From contig DASVTU010000030.1 in the NCBI GenBank assembly GCA_036387415.1, forward strand, positions 74,055 through 138,054: 64,000 bases of DNA, written 5' to 3'. This DNA is from DASVTU01 sp036387415. Lineage in GTDB: Bacteria > Acidobacteriota > Blastocatellia > Pyrinomonadales > Pyrinomonadaceae. The notes below the pieces were generated by a model, which was given only the letters and a program-made list of their open reading frames with translations, ran no database searches and was not told the DNA's origin. This document shows positions 26,878 through 35,959 of the stretch, piece after piece. The position numbers and the translations under genes were made by a program. Numbering within the stretch: the stretch's first letter is position 1; each line of letters opens with the position of its first letter.

Positions 26878-28575
26878 TTATTTTGTACTCGCGGAGTCCT
26901 TAACATTCACGCCGGAGAGGAACGCTTTCGCTTCTTCTATTTCAGGCCTCACACTATCAGCTTGACGGCACAACTCCATGAGCTTCCCATAATATGTCTT
27001 CGCCCTTTTCGTGTCTGTCGCGAGCCTGGCCGCACGCGCCGCACCATAAAGACCATTGAAACGATTAGGTGCGCTGCGGAGCGAAGTCTCGAACTCCTGC
27101 AAGGCTGCTGCTGGTTGCTTGAGTTCCAGTAGTAGCTCGCCGAGTTGCTCGCGCGCCGGAAGAAGCGTGCCGGGCGTGACCGGGTGTTTATCAGTGGCGT
27201 CATCCAACTCTGCCGCCGCGCGCATCAAGCCAAGTGCTTCATCGTGTTTGCCCTCGGCGTGCGCCAGCCAAGCCGCTGCGACCTGACGTTTGATCTCAAC
27301 CTGTTTCGCCCAATCGTAATCGCCTTTGACTTCGATGAGCGCCTGCCGGATAGCGGCTAACTGCTCGACTTCCCGACGCGCTGATGCCGTATCGCCCGTG
27401 CGCGCCGCCCCAATCGCACGCGCGAAGTGAATATGGGCTTCGGCCCAGCGGAAACGTTGCCAGGGGAACGCTTCCATATGACCAGCAGGCAACGCCAAGT
27501 TGGCCGCCTCAGCCCACTGCCGCCGTTCGAGCGCATATCGCGCGGGGATTGCCGTTGATGCATAGGCCACTTTGAAGTTCGGCGGGTCAACTCTCCGAAT
27601 CCTGTTCAACTCATCGAGCACGCCCCGTGCCTGTTTATCCTGCGCGCCTTGCAGGTAGGCATAGGCCAGGTAGTCCATCGCGTGAAGCTGCTCATCCCAC
27701 GCGCCGGGCATACGGTTTCTGACGGCGTAAGCCTTCGCCGCCGCCTCAGCGTCGAGGTTTGAACGTATCGCTTCCTGCCACAGACCCATCCGCGTGAAGA
27801 TGTGTGAAGGCATGTGCTGCGCGTGTGCCGACGCGGGCGCGAGTCTCGCGTAGCTCCGCGCGGCTGGCAGCGCCAGATGCGCCAACGCCGGATAGTCGTA
27901 GCTGTGAATCAAGTAGTGTGCAACACCGGGATGCTGCGGTTCGCGCGTCAGCACGCGGTTCAAAATCTGCGCGGCCTTCTTTTCGTTGAGATAACTCTTG
28001 TCGCCCGCCATCATCCCTTTCGCGATGAGCGTCAACGCGTAGAAGACGCCGGCTTCACGGTCTGACGGATAGCGACGATGAAGTTGCTCCATCGCTTCGC
28101 TGTAGGCGAGCGTGCGCGTCCGGTGGTCGAGTTTGTCGGAGTCTTTGTAGAAAAGCTCTATCGCCGCGATGTAATCACGTTCGCGCTGCGTACGCGCACC
28201 GACGGACTTGGCCTTTTCGATGGCTTCCCACGCCTTCTTCAACTCCGCGGCATTGGGCGGCGCCCAGATGGGATGATAGTAGCTCATGGCGATGCCCCAG
28301 TAAGCCATGCCGCAACGCGGGTCGGTGAGGGTAGCTTGCCTGAACACCTTTTCAGCCTCTTCATACTCGAAGGAATGAAGCCATGCGACTGCGTGATTGA
28401 ATTGCCTCTGAGCCTGTGGATGACAGGAGATGGGGAAGCTGACCCGTCCGAGCTTATCTGAATGTTCGTGTTGATGTCGGTGTGGCTCTTGTGCTCTGGC
28501 GGAGGGAGCGTGACAGAGAAAGGCCACAAGAATCGCTGCGTTTAATAATGCGACAAACAGAAGGATGCGTCTCAC
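26878..28575 (-). CDS. Exported tetratricopeptide-repeat protein
   Basis: 565 residues from a GTG at 28575, selected because GGAGGAG lies 6 nt upstream and a clean signal peptide follows (RRILLFVALLNAAILVAFLCH, cut near PSARAQ). A frame extension to 28653 lacks these. A short His-rich stretch (HRHQHEH) follows the signal. The body is helical with TPR-like pairs, for example FNHAVAWLHSFEYEEAEKVF and RCGMAYWGIAMSYY; several are widely spaced. It probably scaffolds protein interactions; no catalytic domain is seen. The last 52 codons (26890-27045) are duplicated at 50780-50935. Confidence 0.85.
   Translation of the reverse strand: MRRILLFVALLNAAILVAFLCHAPSARAQEPHRHQHEHSDKLGRVSFPISCHPQAQRQFNHAVAWLHSFEYEEAEKVFRQATLTDPRCGMAYWGIAMSYYHPIWAPPNAAELKKAWEAIEKAKSVGARTQRERDYIAAIELFYKDSDKLDHRTRTLAYSEAMEQLHRRYPSDREAGVFYALTLIAKGMMAGDKSYLNEKKAAQILNRVLTREPQHPGVAHYLIHSYDYPALAHLALPAARSYARLAPASAHAQHMPSHIFTRMGLWQEAIRSNLDAEAAAKAYAVRNRMPGAWDEQLHAMDYLAYAYLQGAQDKQARGVLDELNRIRRVDPPNFKVAYASTAIPARYALERRQWAEAANLALPAGHMEAFPWQRFRWAEAHIHFARAIGAARTGDTASARREVEQLAAIRQALIEVKGDYDWAKQVEIKRQVAAAWLAHAEGKHDEALGLMRAAAELDDATDKHPVTPGTLLPAREQLGELLLELKQPAAALQEFETSLRSAPNRFNGLYGAARAARLATDTKRAKTYYGKLMELCRQADSVRPEIEEAKAFLSGVNVKDSASTK
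26890..27045 (-). repeat. 156-bp dispersed repeat, source copy
   Basis: Lies within the 3' end of the TPR gene. It aligns without gaps to 50780-50935; I count 17 mismatches. Confidence 0.85.
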
Positions 28576-28672
28576 AGTATTCTCCTCCTTTGAGGAAGCA
28601 AAAGAACGAGAAGGCAGGGCTACCCGCGCTTTTAGGCCAAAGCCAGCAGCCATGTCAATGACGGTTTAGTTC

Positions 28673-29977
28673 TTAGAGCGCGTTTAAGAAGGCCACTAAG
28701 TCGGCTCTTTCCTCGTCTGTGAAAACGAAACCTAAATGTATCTCGTAATGGCGAACCACGTCATCGAGCGTCGCAGCGGTTCCGTTATGGAAGTACGGAG
28801 CACGCGCGGCGAGGGCGCGTATAGTCGGCGTCTTGAAGCGTCCGAGGTCGTTCCAGAGGCCAGTGATATTGCCCCGACCCGCATCTGTCAACTGGCGAGT
28901 CGCGCCCGTCGTTTTGTTGCGGAAGGTGTAGAGGGGCAGGTCTGGTGTGCGCGCCTCAGCCGAGGCGGTGCGGATGTCGAACAGGAGGTTGTTGATGTTT
29001 GTGCCGTTGTTCGCCGAGTTGTGGCAGGAATTGCAACTGCGTCCACTTGCGTCGGTGCGGTTGAACACCTCTTGGCCGCGCGCTATTTGCGCGCGCCTCG
29101 GATTTCCGTCACCGGCCCAGGCGTCGAAGATATCGAACCGCCCCGCAACCTTCGGCATGGCCGACAACGCCTCGGGGCCGCCGCGCGCGCCATCTGAGTC
29201 GAGACGCCCGACACCGGGTACAATGAGTTGCGCGGACGATAGCGATTCTTCGAAACCGACGATGTCGGCGATGACCTCAGGAGGGGCGGGCTGTCCCTGC
29301 TGACCGCCCGTCACGTTACGGGTCGCCTGGTTGACGAGTCCGGCGTGCGGGTCAGCACCCACGCTGTTGCCTCCGTCCCAGTTGATTGTCGCGCTTCCCA
29401 AGGCGAAGTTGATGGTCGGCATCGCACGTCGCCAGTGTACGAGACGATTGAGGTTTGCGTAACCGTGCGGGTCATCTACGGCGATTAGCTCCCACTCGGA
29501 ATTTGGACGGGGAGCGCCGCCCCTGCGGAATACGCCGCGACTCAAAAGCATGCTGTACGCCTTGAGGCGTGCCTCCGGCGTGGAGACATCCATGTTCGGG
29601 TTGTTGGCGTCGAGCAGATTGAAGACAGGGTAAGTACCATCCGTTTCGTCGAACAGGCGTTGCAGGGTGCCGGGGTTGATACTCCAAGCCTCCTCGGGGA
29701 TATGACACGACGCGCAACTCCGGCCATTCGTGCCCTGTGCCTGAAAGTATTCGCCGACGAGATTGACGGAGCCTTGGGTGCTGAAAGTTGCCGCCTTCCC
29801 GCCCGGGTTTCGCTGGGGGTGATTATTAGGGATGCTCTCTTGGAACCTTGAGCTGACTGCGCTAACTAAACTGAAGCCCGACTCGGAAGCGAGCCAGCAT
29901 ACCCAACCGAGTAGTGCCGTAACCACTACTATCGCTCGAAGCTGACGCCCAAGACTGGGGGAACTTTTTCTCTTCAT
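28673..29977 (-). CDS. Dihaem cytochrome c peroxidase/MauG-like protein
   Basis: 434 residues with AAGGAGA 7 nt before the ATG and a hydrophobic export segment (about 13-30). Two CxxCH haem sites are present: C88-A-S-C91-H92 and a second SCNSCH near 312-317. The C-terminal segment KTPTIRALAARAPYFHNG and the DDVVRHYE that follows are hallmarks of the bacterial dihaem peroxidase family. The protein should be periplasmic, reducing peroxide or carrying out MauG-type oxidation. Another family member is at 49.2 kb. Confidence 0.93.
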   Translation of the reverse strand: MKRKSSPSLGRQLRAIVVVTALLGWVCWLASESGFSLVSAVSSRFQESIPNNHPQRNPGGKAATFSTQGSVNLVGEYFQAQGTNGRSCASCHIPEEAWSINPGTLQRLFDETDGTYPVFNLLDANNPNMDVSTPEARLKAYSMLLSRGVFRRGGAPRPNSEWELIAVDDPHGYANLNRLVHWRRAMPTINFALGSATINWDGGNSVGADPHAGLVNQATRNVTGGQQGQPAPPEVIADIVGFEESLSSAQLIVPGVGRLDSDGARGGPEALSAMPKVAGRFDIFDAWAGDGNPRRAQIARGQEVFNRTDASGRSCNSCHNSANNGTNINNLLFDIRTASAEARTPDLPLYTFRNKTTGATRQLTDAGRGNITGLWNDLGRFKTPTIRALAARAPYFHNGTAATLDDVVRHYEIHLGFVFTDEERADLVAFLNAL

Positions 29978-30264
29978 CGCTAGTCTCCTTACTGTTTTCT
30001 CACGAATCAGAATGGGTCTGCGACAGACTGATAGTCCGTCGTCTTGAAAGCTGTGCGAGGGTCGGGCAGAAGTTGCGTAGATAATGTCGGGACGTAAGCG
30101 GAAGCCTTCAGTGCCGATTACCAGCCCGCATAACGGGCAGAGTCGGTGAGAAATACTTTAACGGCCTCGAACGTAGGTTGCGGTCGGATTGAGATTACAT
30201 TGTGTTTTGGTGATAACCGATAGGACAGCATTGTTGACGTTTTCGCTACATCAGCTTCCAAGCA

Positions 30265-30450
30265 TTGACCACTAACACACGGGCGCTGCTCGACTCGCTC
30301 TGTGTAGACAAATTCGTCCTCGTCGGACACTCGATGGGCGGGATACTGGCCGTTCGGCAACACCTACTCACCGAGCATCATCATCTAGGCGAAATCGTCC
30401 GGGCTATCGAAGGCGTGCAGGCGTCGGGCATCTGCAAGGCGAGAAACTGA
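30265..30450 (+). pseudogene. Alpha/beta-hydrolase fragment
   Basis: A 61-codon frame with LLDSLCVDKFVLVGHSMGGILAV interrupted near its middle: the nucleophile elbow GHSMGG and the strand before it are typical of alpha/beta hydrolases. Homology stops soon afterwards, and neither an N-terminal core nor the Asp and His of the triad follow in frame. A gene remnant. Confidence 0.6.
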
Positions 30451-30689
30451 AGCGCCTACCGAGAGGCGTTGCTCTCAATTATCCAGCAGGAGAGCTACTT
30501 CAGCACAAAGCATTTTATTACGACGTGGAGTTAGCCCAGGACATCGCTCGCGGCGTTTATTGGCCGAACTATCCAATCATTTTTGCCTGTTTGCGCCGCT
30601 GGTCAGCTTTCTAGATGAATGTTTGCTTTCAAAGAGTGATGCCACGTAAGGGGAGGCATGACAAAACAAAAGAAAGTTAGTCCGTGTAG

Positions 30690-30750
30690 AGAGGGAGCAC
30701 TTTGAAAAGGATGCTATCGGGTGGTCGGGTTGAATGCATTGTTAGCCCGC
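30690..30750 (+). mobile_element. Half attC-like sequence
   Basis: GAAAAGGATGCTATCG and TGCATTGTTAGCC resemble the right arm of the attC-like site at 24652-24759, but the matching left arm is not visible. It lies about 100 nt before the deacetylase-like gene. Confidence 0.25.
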
Positions 30751-30852
30751 GGCGTTGAAAAGCATTGCTGGTGGCATTTACTTTCCTAGAGATAAATAGT
30801 AATTATCAATCCCGCATAATCAGATAACCGATTCATACTGCCAGAAAAAGCG

Positions 30853-32010
30853 ATGCCCGATACAACAATTTGTCTTGCGTTGACAGATGACTGGGAGTTG
30901 CGCGGCAACGGCTCAGGAGACATTGCACAAATCCAATTTTATCCCATGAGAGAACTCGTGCGTATTTTCGACAAGCACGGAGTGAGGAGTACATTCAATG
31001 TAGAGGTGATGCAGCAACTGACCTTCAGAAAGTTGCAAGACAAATACGAGGAACTACAAGCCCTCGCCGACGCTTGGGATGAGCATGTGCGGGAAGCCTT
31101 CAGACACGGTCAGGACATTCAATTGCACATCCACCCCCAGTGGTCGAAGGCACAATACAAGGATGGCAAGTGGCTTTTGTCGGGCGACTGGTCGCTTCCC
31201 AATTATGACCCGGACACTGCTCATTCAATGCTCGCAGCGAGTAAAGAGTATCTGGAAAACCTCTTACGCCCGCTCGACCCGGCATACAGGTGCGTCTCAT
31301 TTCGCTCAGGTTCATCCAGTATCGCGCCCTCTTCGTTCGCACTCGGCCTGCTCGCCAAGCTTGGCATTGTGTTTGATATGAGCATCGTCGGCGGATTGCG
31401 CGTCCACACGCGCAATCTACAGATTGATTATACGAATTGCGAAGAGAGTTTCCTGCCCTTTTACCCCTGCATGGAAGACGCGCGCAAAGTTTCGGACAAA
31501 GCAGAACCAATCATCTGCGTGCCGATATTCCATTTTCAACTCTCACGCCACCGGGCTTTCAGACAGGTGCTTTCAAAGGGATGGCAAAAGGTCGGACAAA
31601 AAATCCCGTCGGGCGCCAAGCGGGGCGCAGATAACTCGGATTACTCAAGTCAGGAATGGCTGGAGGTCGAAAGGTCATCAACGTTGGCGCGTGTCTATGA
31701 CAAAGTGATTGAGCCATGTCTGAAAGGCAAGTACATGGTCGCCGACATAGGTCAGCTTGATTACCCGTCGTTGCGTCAGATGCTCGCGGCGATACGGCAG
31801 ATGGCGCGCGCGACGGGACTCCGAGAGGTTCCGGTGATTTTGACGAACCACTCGAAATACATCAGTGACTTCTCCCATATCGAGTTATTCATCGATGAGG
31901 CCGCGAAAGCCAGAGACGTAAAGTTTATAACGTTGACCCAACTGGCGGAAAAACTTCAGGCGTGTGAGTTTCCGATTAAGAAGGCGGGGCGCGTCTCAGG
32001 CGCATCGTGA
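30853..32010 (+). CDS. Polysaccharide-deacetylase-like (NodB-fold) protein
   Basis: 385 residues, cytoplasmic by sequence (no signal peptide). N-terminal LALTDDWE resembles the catalytic D-D motif of carbohydrate esterase 4 enzymes. IQLHIHPQW near residue 95 supplies the metal-binding His pair, and VSFRSGSSS near 150 matches the third conserved loop. The C-terminal half (ADIGQLDYPSLRQML, VPVILTNHSKY) fits the remaining barrel. Likely a deacetylase acting on a sugar intermediate. It converges with the acyl operon, and the stop codons are 10 nt apart, which suggests a shared pathway (inference). Confidence 0.75.
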   Translation: MPDTTICLALTDDWELRGNGSGDIAQIQFYPMRELVRIFDKHGVRSTFNVEVMQQLTFRKLQDKYEELQALADAWDEHVREAFRHGQDIQLHIHPQWSKAQYKDGKWLLSGDWSLPNYDPDTAHSMLAASKEYLENLLRPLDPAYRCVSFRSGSSSIAPSSFALGLLAKLGIVFDMSIVGGLRVHTRNLQIDYTNCEESFLPFYPCMEDARKVSDKAEPIICVPIFHFQLSRHRAFRQVLSKGWQKVGQKIPSGAKRGADNSDYSSQEWLEVERSSTLARVYDKVIEPCLKGKYMVADIGQLDYPSLRQMLAAIRQMARATGLREVPVILTNHSKYISDFSHIELFIDEAAKARDVKFITLTQLAEKLQACEFPIKKAGRVSGAS

Positions 32011-32019
32011 GGCGTCCGG

Positions 32020-32931
32020 TCAGCCGCGTTTGTCCTGAACCCGCTTGGAGTAAACCGAACGCGGGTAAACAGTAATATCTCTTCTCGCCAGTTCCAACAT
32101 CAGTTCAAAGAGCTTCCGCGCGTCCGCTCGAAAAAACCTCATTCCGTTGACGAGAAAGTCGCAGCATATTTCGCTCGGGATATACGTTTTGATGTATCGC
32201 GGGATGTCGTGAACCACCCGCCGCATGTCGTGCGCGTAGGTCTCGACGATTTCGACTTCCCCCTCATAGTTGATGCATCGCGCAGCGAAGGTCTGCGGAA
32301 AGTAGGTCTGCACGGGAGCGTCATCCTTGAGCGCATCGTCAACGCAATAAACAAATGAGAGGAACTGCGTCCAGACGCCGATGCCGACTATCTTCGCTTC
32401 ATGCTCGACGAGCTTGTAATAAGGGCTGCACACGTCGTAAGGGTACGGCGAGTTTTGATGCGTCGCGGTCAACTCCCGCGCATACTGGCCGATAGCACAG
32501 ACGGATTTCGTCGGGTGTAGACTTCTGACGGCGTTGCGCTGTCGGCGTGCGAACTCCGTCAGCAGCCCCGTATATGACGGAGTTCTTCTGATGTCGAAAA
32601 CGTTTCCTCTCAACAAGTACTCATAAGACGACATATTGCGATTGGGATATGTAGGGAACAGGACTGTGCCGCGCTGGCCGATTACGTCTTGAATGAGCGG
32701 CAAAACTCGATAGAAGGGAAACTCCAGATTGAGTTGGTCGATAGAACTGTGGACGTAGACCGTATCGCCTGCGACGAGGCCGAGTTGACCCGTGAGGATA
32801 TTCGTAAAATCTTTTTCCGAGATGAGCGGCAGCCTGCCGACACGCGCGCGTCGGAGATTTTTTCTAAAGCGCGTGAGCGATGCGGCGACTCTCTCGGGGA
32901 GAACATTTTTGGCGATGCTTCCGATGCTCAT
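32020..32931 (-). CDS. AAC(3)-family N-acetyltransferase-like protein
   Basis: 303 residues. The fold family is that of aminoglycoside 3-N-acetyltransferases: VYVHSSIDQL near the start, LFPTYPNRNMS, and RSLHPTKSVCAIG near 137 carrying the conserved His and the C-A-I-G turn. Many members outside resistance islands transfer acyl groups to amino sugars in surface polysaccharides. Here the gene is last in an operon with an acyl carrier protein, so acyl-ACP could be its donor (inference). The start overlaps the ligase stop by 4 nt (ATGA). Confidence 0.85.
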   Translation of the reverse strand: MSIGSIAKNVLPERVAASLTRFRKNLRRARVGRLPLISEKDFTNILTGQLGLVAGDTVYVHSSIDQLNLEFPFYRVLPLIQDVIGQRGTVLFPTYPNRNMSSYEYLLRGNVFDIRRTPSYTGLLTEFARRQRNAVRSLHPTKSVCAIGQYARELTATHQNSPYPYDVCSPYYKLVEHEAKIVGIGVWTQFLSFVYCVDDALKDDAPVQTYFPQTFAARCINYEGEVEIVETYAHDMRRVVHDIPRYIKTYIPSEICCDFLVNGMRFFRADARKLFELMLELARRDITVYPRSVYSKRVQDKRG

Positions 32932-34277
32932 CTCCGCGCCTTCTTGAATCGCTCGGTGTGTTGGCTTTCACTGGTGATGTTTACTTTGAGCGGCACTTGG
33001 TAGCTTCGCAGCTTCTGCCGACAGTGTCTCTTGACGAGGGCGATGAACTCCTTCCGTTGCGCTTCGTCCAACACGGAAACCGGAGTGATGTCGGCGCAGA
33101 CGATGCTCCCCGTAATCGGGTTTCTCTCGCCATAAACTGTGACTTCACTGACGGCGTCGAGTTCCTGAATCACGTTCTCTACTTCCGCCGGATAGACCTT
33201 CTCTCCGCCGACGTTGATAATCTCCGACTTGCGCCCCAGAATCTTAACATACTCGCCATCAACCTCGACCGCATCGCCCGTATTGAACCAGCCGTCTTCG
33301 GTAAAAGGGCTTGGCGCGTTCAGATAGCCGAACATGGCCGAACGCGCCTTGATGTGTAAGATGCCGTCAACGATGCGCGTCTCGAACCCTTCGCCGCCGA
33401 CTTTGACCCATAGCGAGCCGGAGTCCCTGGATTTTGAGCGAAGGATGCCCACCTCCGAGAGGCCGTAAGTTTGTTGCAGATTGATTCCGGGGAACAACTC
33501 CTGGAAGCGTTTCAAAGTGTGTTCCGGCATCGGCTCGGTGCCGTAAGTGATGGTCTTCAGAGAACTGAGGTCGTGCCGTTTGTACGCTTCACTGAGCAGC
33601 ACGAGATTCAGGAATGTCGGGGAGGTCGGAAGCAGTTCCGCCCTGTGTTTCTCGACCGCCGCGAGGACCTCATCAGGGTCGCGTGACTGTAGTGTGATGA
33701 TGCAACCGGCGTTCGACATCGTGTAGAGCAGAGTATTGACGCCGCCAATGTGGTCGTAGAGCAGGAAGGTGATGGTTCTCAGAGTTTGCCGCCGGACCTT
33801 GAATTTCTCCAGAAGCGTAGTCAGGTCGTGAACGGCGGCTTTGCTTTCGCCCGTCGAACCGGAGGAAAAGAGCACCAGACCGGGATGACCCGCTGCGCGC
33901 AGTCGAAGATAGAAGGGGTGCGTGGCGACGTTGGGTAAAGGGTTGATTGAAACCGCATCCTGCGCGTCGATGGAGAAGGAAACCTCTCCTTGCGCGGTCG
34001 TGATGAACTCGTCTCTCTTCGCCTTCACAGAGTCAGTCAAAGGCACAAGAATACAGCGTCTATCCATGAGAGCGAAAAAGAGCGCGACCGCGTTCGGAGA
34101 AAAGTCCGCCTCAAGGACGACGACGCTTCCGGGCTTCAGTTCTTGGTCTGCGAGTGTTTCTTTCCAGTAAAGAAAGCGTTCGAGAAGCCAGCCGTAGGTA
34201 TATGCCTTGTCCCGCCAGATGATAGCTTGGCTGTCCTGATGAGCCCTCCAAATTTCAAGCGAAAAATCAACGACCAT
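32928..34277 (-). CDS. AMP-dependent acyl-activating enzyme (acyl-CoA/ACP ligase family)
   Basis: 449 residues of the ANL superfamily. The phosphate loop SSGSTGESKAA lies at about 135-146, the central motif is YGLSEVG, and the C-terminal part has WFNTGDAVEV and GRKSEIINVGGEKVYPAEVE with the expected hinge and pre-lysine segments. It should adenylate a carboxylic acid and pass it to the phosphopantetheine of the ACP two genes upstream (inference). It is shorter than many family members, mainly at the N-terminus. The ATG shares one base with the reductase stop (TGATG). Confidence 0.9.
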   Translation of the reverse strand: MVVDFSLEIWRAHQDSQAIIWRDKAYTYGWLLERFLYWKETLADQELKPGSVVVLEADFSPNAVALFFALMDRRCILVPLTDSVKAKRDEFITTAQGEVSFSIDAQDAVSINPLPNVATHPFYLRLRAAGHPGLVLFSSGSTGESKAAVHDLTTLLEKFKVRRQTLRTITFLLYDHIGGVNTLLYTMSNAGCIITLQSRDPDEVLAAVEKHRAELLPTSPTFLNLVLLSEAYKRHDLSSLKTITYGTEPMPEHTLKRFQELFPGINLQQTYGLSEVGILRSKSRDSGSLWVKVGGEGFETRIVDGILHIKARSAMFGYLNAPSPFTEDGWFNTGDAVEVDGEYVKILGRKSEIINVGGEKVYPAEVENVIQELDAVSEVTVYGERNPITGSIVCADITPVSVLDEAQRKEFIALVKRHCRQKLRSYQVPLKVNITSESQHTERFKKARR

Positions 34278-34990
34278 CAGACGCCACCAAGAAAAAGAAC
34301 TTGTCCGGTAATGAAATCGCTTTCCGGTTGAATAAAGAAATCTATGACGTTGGACACATCTCTGAACTCACCCAGACGCTTGACGGCCTGACGTTCGACG
34401 AGTGCATCTATCTTCTCCTGCGGAACCGATTTAATCAGGTCGGTGCGAATCGGTGTCGGCGCGACGACATTAACCGTAATGCCGAAATCGGCAAACTCTC
34501 TGGCGATTATCTGTGTGAAGCTGATGACGGCGGCTTTCGACGCGGCATAGACCGCTTCGCCTTCGAGTTTTAAGGGAGTGGCGACCGTCGCGAAATTGAT
34601 AATTCTCCCGAATCTGTTTTTTCTCATCAGCCGTGCGGCCTCGCGGCACATCAGAAAAGTCCCGATAAAGTTGGTCTCGATAATCTCCCGCGCTTTTGTC
34701 ACGGGCGTCAATAGCACATGGTTCATCGAAGCGATGCCCGCGTTATTGATTAAGACATCTAAACGCCCGTAGGTGCTCGAAATCTCCGCAAACATCTGCC
34801 GCACTCCGGCTTCATCAGAAACATCGAGACAAAAATGGCGGTAATTATCGGAAGCCTGCGTGGTCTGCCCCCGGCTGCAACCAATAACCTGATGTCCCTT
34901 CGCCAGATAATACTCGACGAGATGTGCGCCGATGCCTTTGCGCGTACCGGTTATCAGAATGACACGCGGTTCAAGGTGTGGTGACTCCAT
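34277..34990 (-). CDS. SDR ketoreductase (FabG-like)
   Basis: 237 residues. NAD(P)-binding motif TGTRKGIGAH near 14-23, NNAG, and the active-site YAASK with Tyr near 148. An ATVATPLK segment carries the position usually held by the catalytic Ser, here with Thr, so the active site is slightly unusual. It should reduce a 3-oxoacyl group on the neighbouring ACP or a nucleotide-sugar ketone. The start lies 20 nt inside the ACP gene. Confidence 0.88.
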   Translation of the reverse strand: MESPHLEPRVILITGTRKGIGAHLVEYYLAKGHQVIGCSRGQTTQASDNYRHFCLDVSDEAGVRQMFAEISSTYGRLDVLINNAGIASMNHVLLTPVTKAREIIETNFIGTFLMCREAARLMRKNRFGRIINFATVATPLKLEGEAVYAASKAAVISFTQIIAREFADFGITVNVVAPTPIRTDLIKSVPQEKIDALVERQAVKRLGEFRDVSNVIDFFIQPESDFITGQVLFLGGV

Positions 34991-35285
34991 TTTCTTTTAA
35001 TAACAGGGCGAGGTATTCAGTTAAGGTTCCCAGTGTTAAAAAAGGGCTGTTCTGCTGAGACATCGCACGGTCGTCAGCGATGGTAACCGAAACACCGAAC
35101 TCCGCCTTGATCTGATCTTCGACCTCCATGATAAAGCTGACAACGTCTATTGATTCCAATTTCCCTGTTTTACCATACAACACTGCGTCTAATGACTTCT
35201 CGACGTGAACACCTTTTGGTAATTGTTTGTTAAGCTCATCAACTGCACCGTAAACAGCCCGTTCAATTCTTCCGTGATTTGCCAT
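34971..35285 (-). CDS. Acyl carrier protein
   Basis: 104 residues from the ATG at 35285 (GGAG 6 nt upstream). The phosphopantetheine site is Ser45 in KLESIDVVSFI, in the usual helix II position, though D-S-L is replaced by E-S-I. It is longer than FabD-pathway ACPs (about 78 residues), with an extended N-terminus. First gene of a compact minus-strand operon (ACP, reductase, ligase, acyltransferase). No phosphopantetheinyl transferase or ketosynthase is present in the cluster. Confidence 0.88.
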   Translation of the reverse strand: MANHGRIERAVYGAVDELNKQLPKGVHVEKSLDAVLYGKTGKLESIDVVSFIMEVEDQIKAEFGVSVTIADDRAMSQQNSPFLTLGTLTEYLALLLKENGVTTP

Positions 35286-35366
35286 CGTCTTCTCCTTTTG
35301 CCGCATTTTATCTCATCAATCTGCGAAACACCCAGCGACCCTCATGCGGGTGACAAATCTGACCGA

Positions 35367-35535
35367 TGGGACTCTCAGTTTGTCGGAAACATTCTCGCTA
35401 ACATCAGCACCACCCTGAATTTTGGCGCGAGCGTTGCCGGAAGCCTCTTCGCACTCACCGACGCAGTGACGCTGGATACCAACAACGTCTCCGCCTGCGA
35501 CATGAACATCCCGCCGACGCCCACGCCGAGGCCGG
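35367..35535 (+). pseudogene. DUF3494 (ice-binding-like) adhesin fragment
   Basis: In a plus frame, QFVGNILANISTTLNFGASV and LFALTDAVTLDTNNVSAC match the last beta-helix turns of the DUF3494 ice-binding-like family, followed by a Pro/Thr-rich tail (IPPTPTPRP). No signal peptide or N-terminal part is present, and the frame upstream overlaps the ACP gene on the other strand. A remnant of a secreted protein gene. Confidence 0.6.
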
Positions 35536-35959
35536 ACGGGTTGCGAATTTCGGAAATCGGTTATCGTCGTCTCTTCGAGTCCGCGGTCAACAGTAGTGAG
35601 TCACCATATAAGGGGACGCTACAATCAACCCCCTATTTCAACTTATTTCCTCTGACACTGCCCGACGCCCCTACCTCCGAGTCAAACAACCGTTGCTACG
35701 TTTTGTACATCATAGTGTAATCCCCGCAGATTCAATAAATAGCTTTTCACTAATTCGTTGATGAGCAGCCGAGATAACCGTAGGCGACTTATCTAGTCGG
35801 CTTTCAGAGGTGGAAATCCCGAACTTTGCTGAGTCTAACCTCAACAGCCCAAACAACTTAATCTGTATCCCAATACGCAGGCGTCTCGCCCATTGACCTG
35901 AGCAGCACGCCTGAATCGCAATCCTACATCTTTAATAAAATCAATCATTTGGAGGGTTA

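Larger units (their letters stand above)
29978..30852. other. Spacer with gene debris
   Basis: About 870 bp with no intact gene. It contains the alpha/beta-hydrolase fragment listed separately and a stretch near 30690-30750 that resembles one arm of the attC-like site at 24.7 kb (GGATGCTATCG, then TGCATTGTTAGCC). The remaining sequence shows stops in all frames. Confidence 0.5.

Noticed and set aside
30118..30363. 81-codon minus frame overlapping the hydrolase remnant
   Set aside because: No domain or ribosome site; overlaps recognisable hydrolase sequence on the other strand.
32020..32931. AAC(3)-like gene as an antibiotic-resistance determinant
   Set aside because: The operon with an ACP, ligase and reductase points to biosynthesis; nothing in the sequence indicates drug modification.
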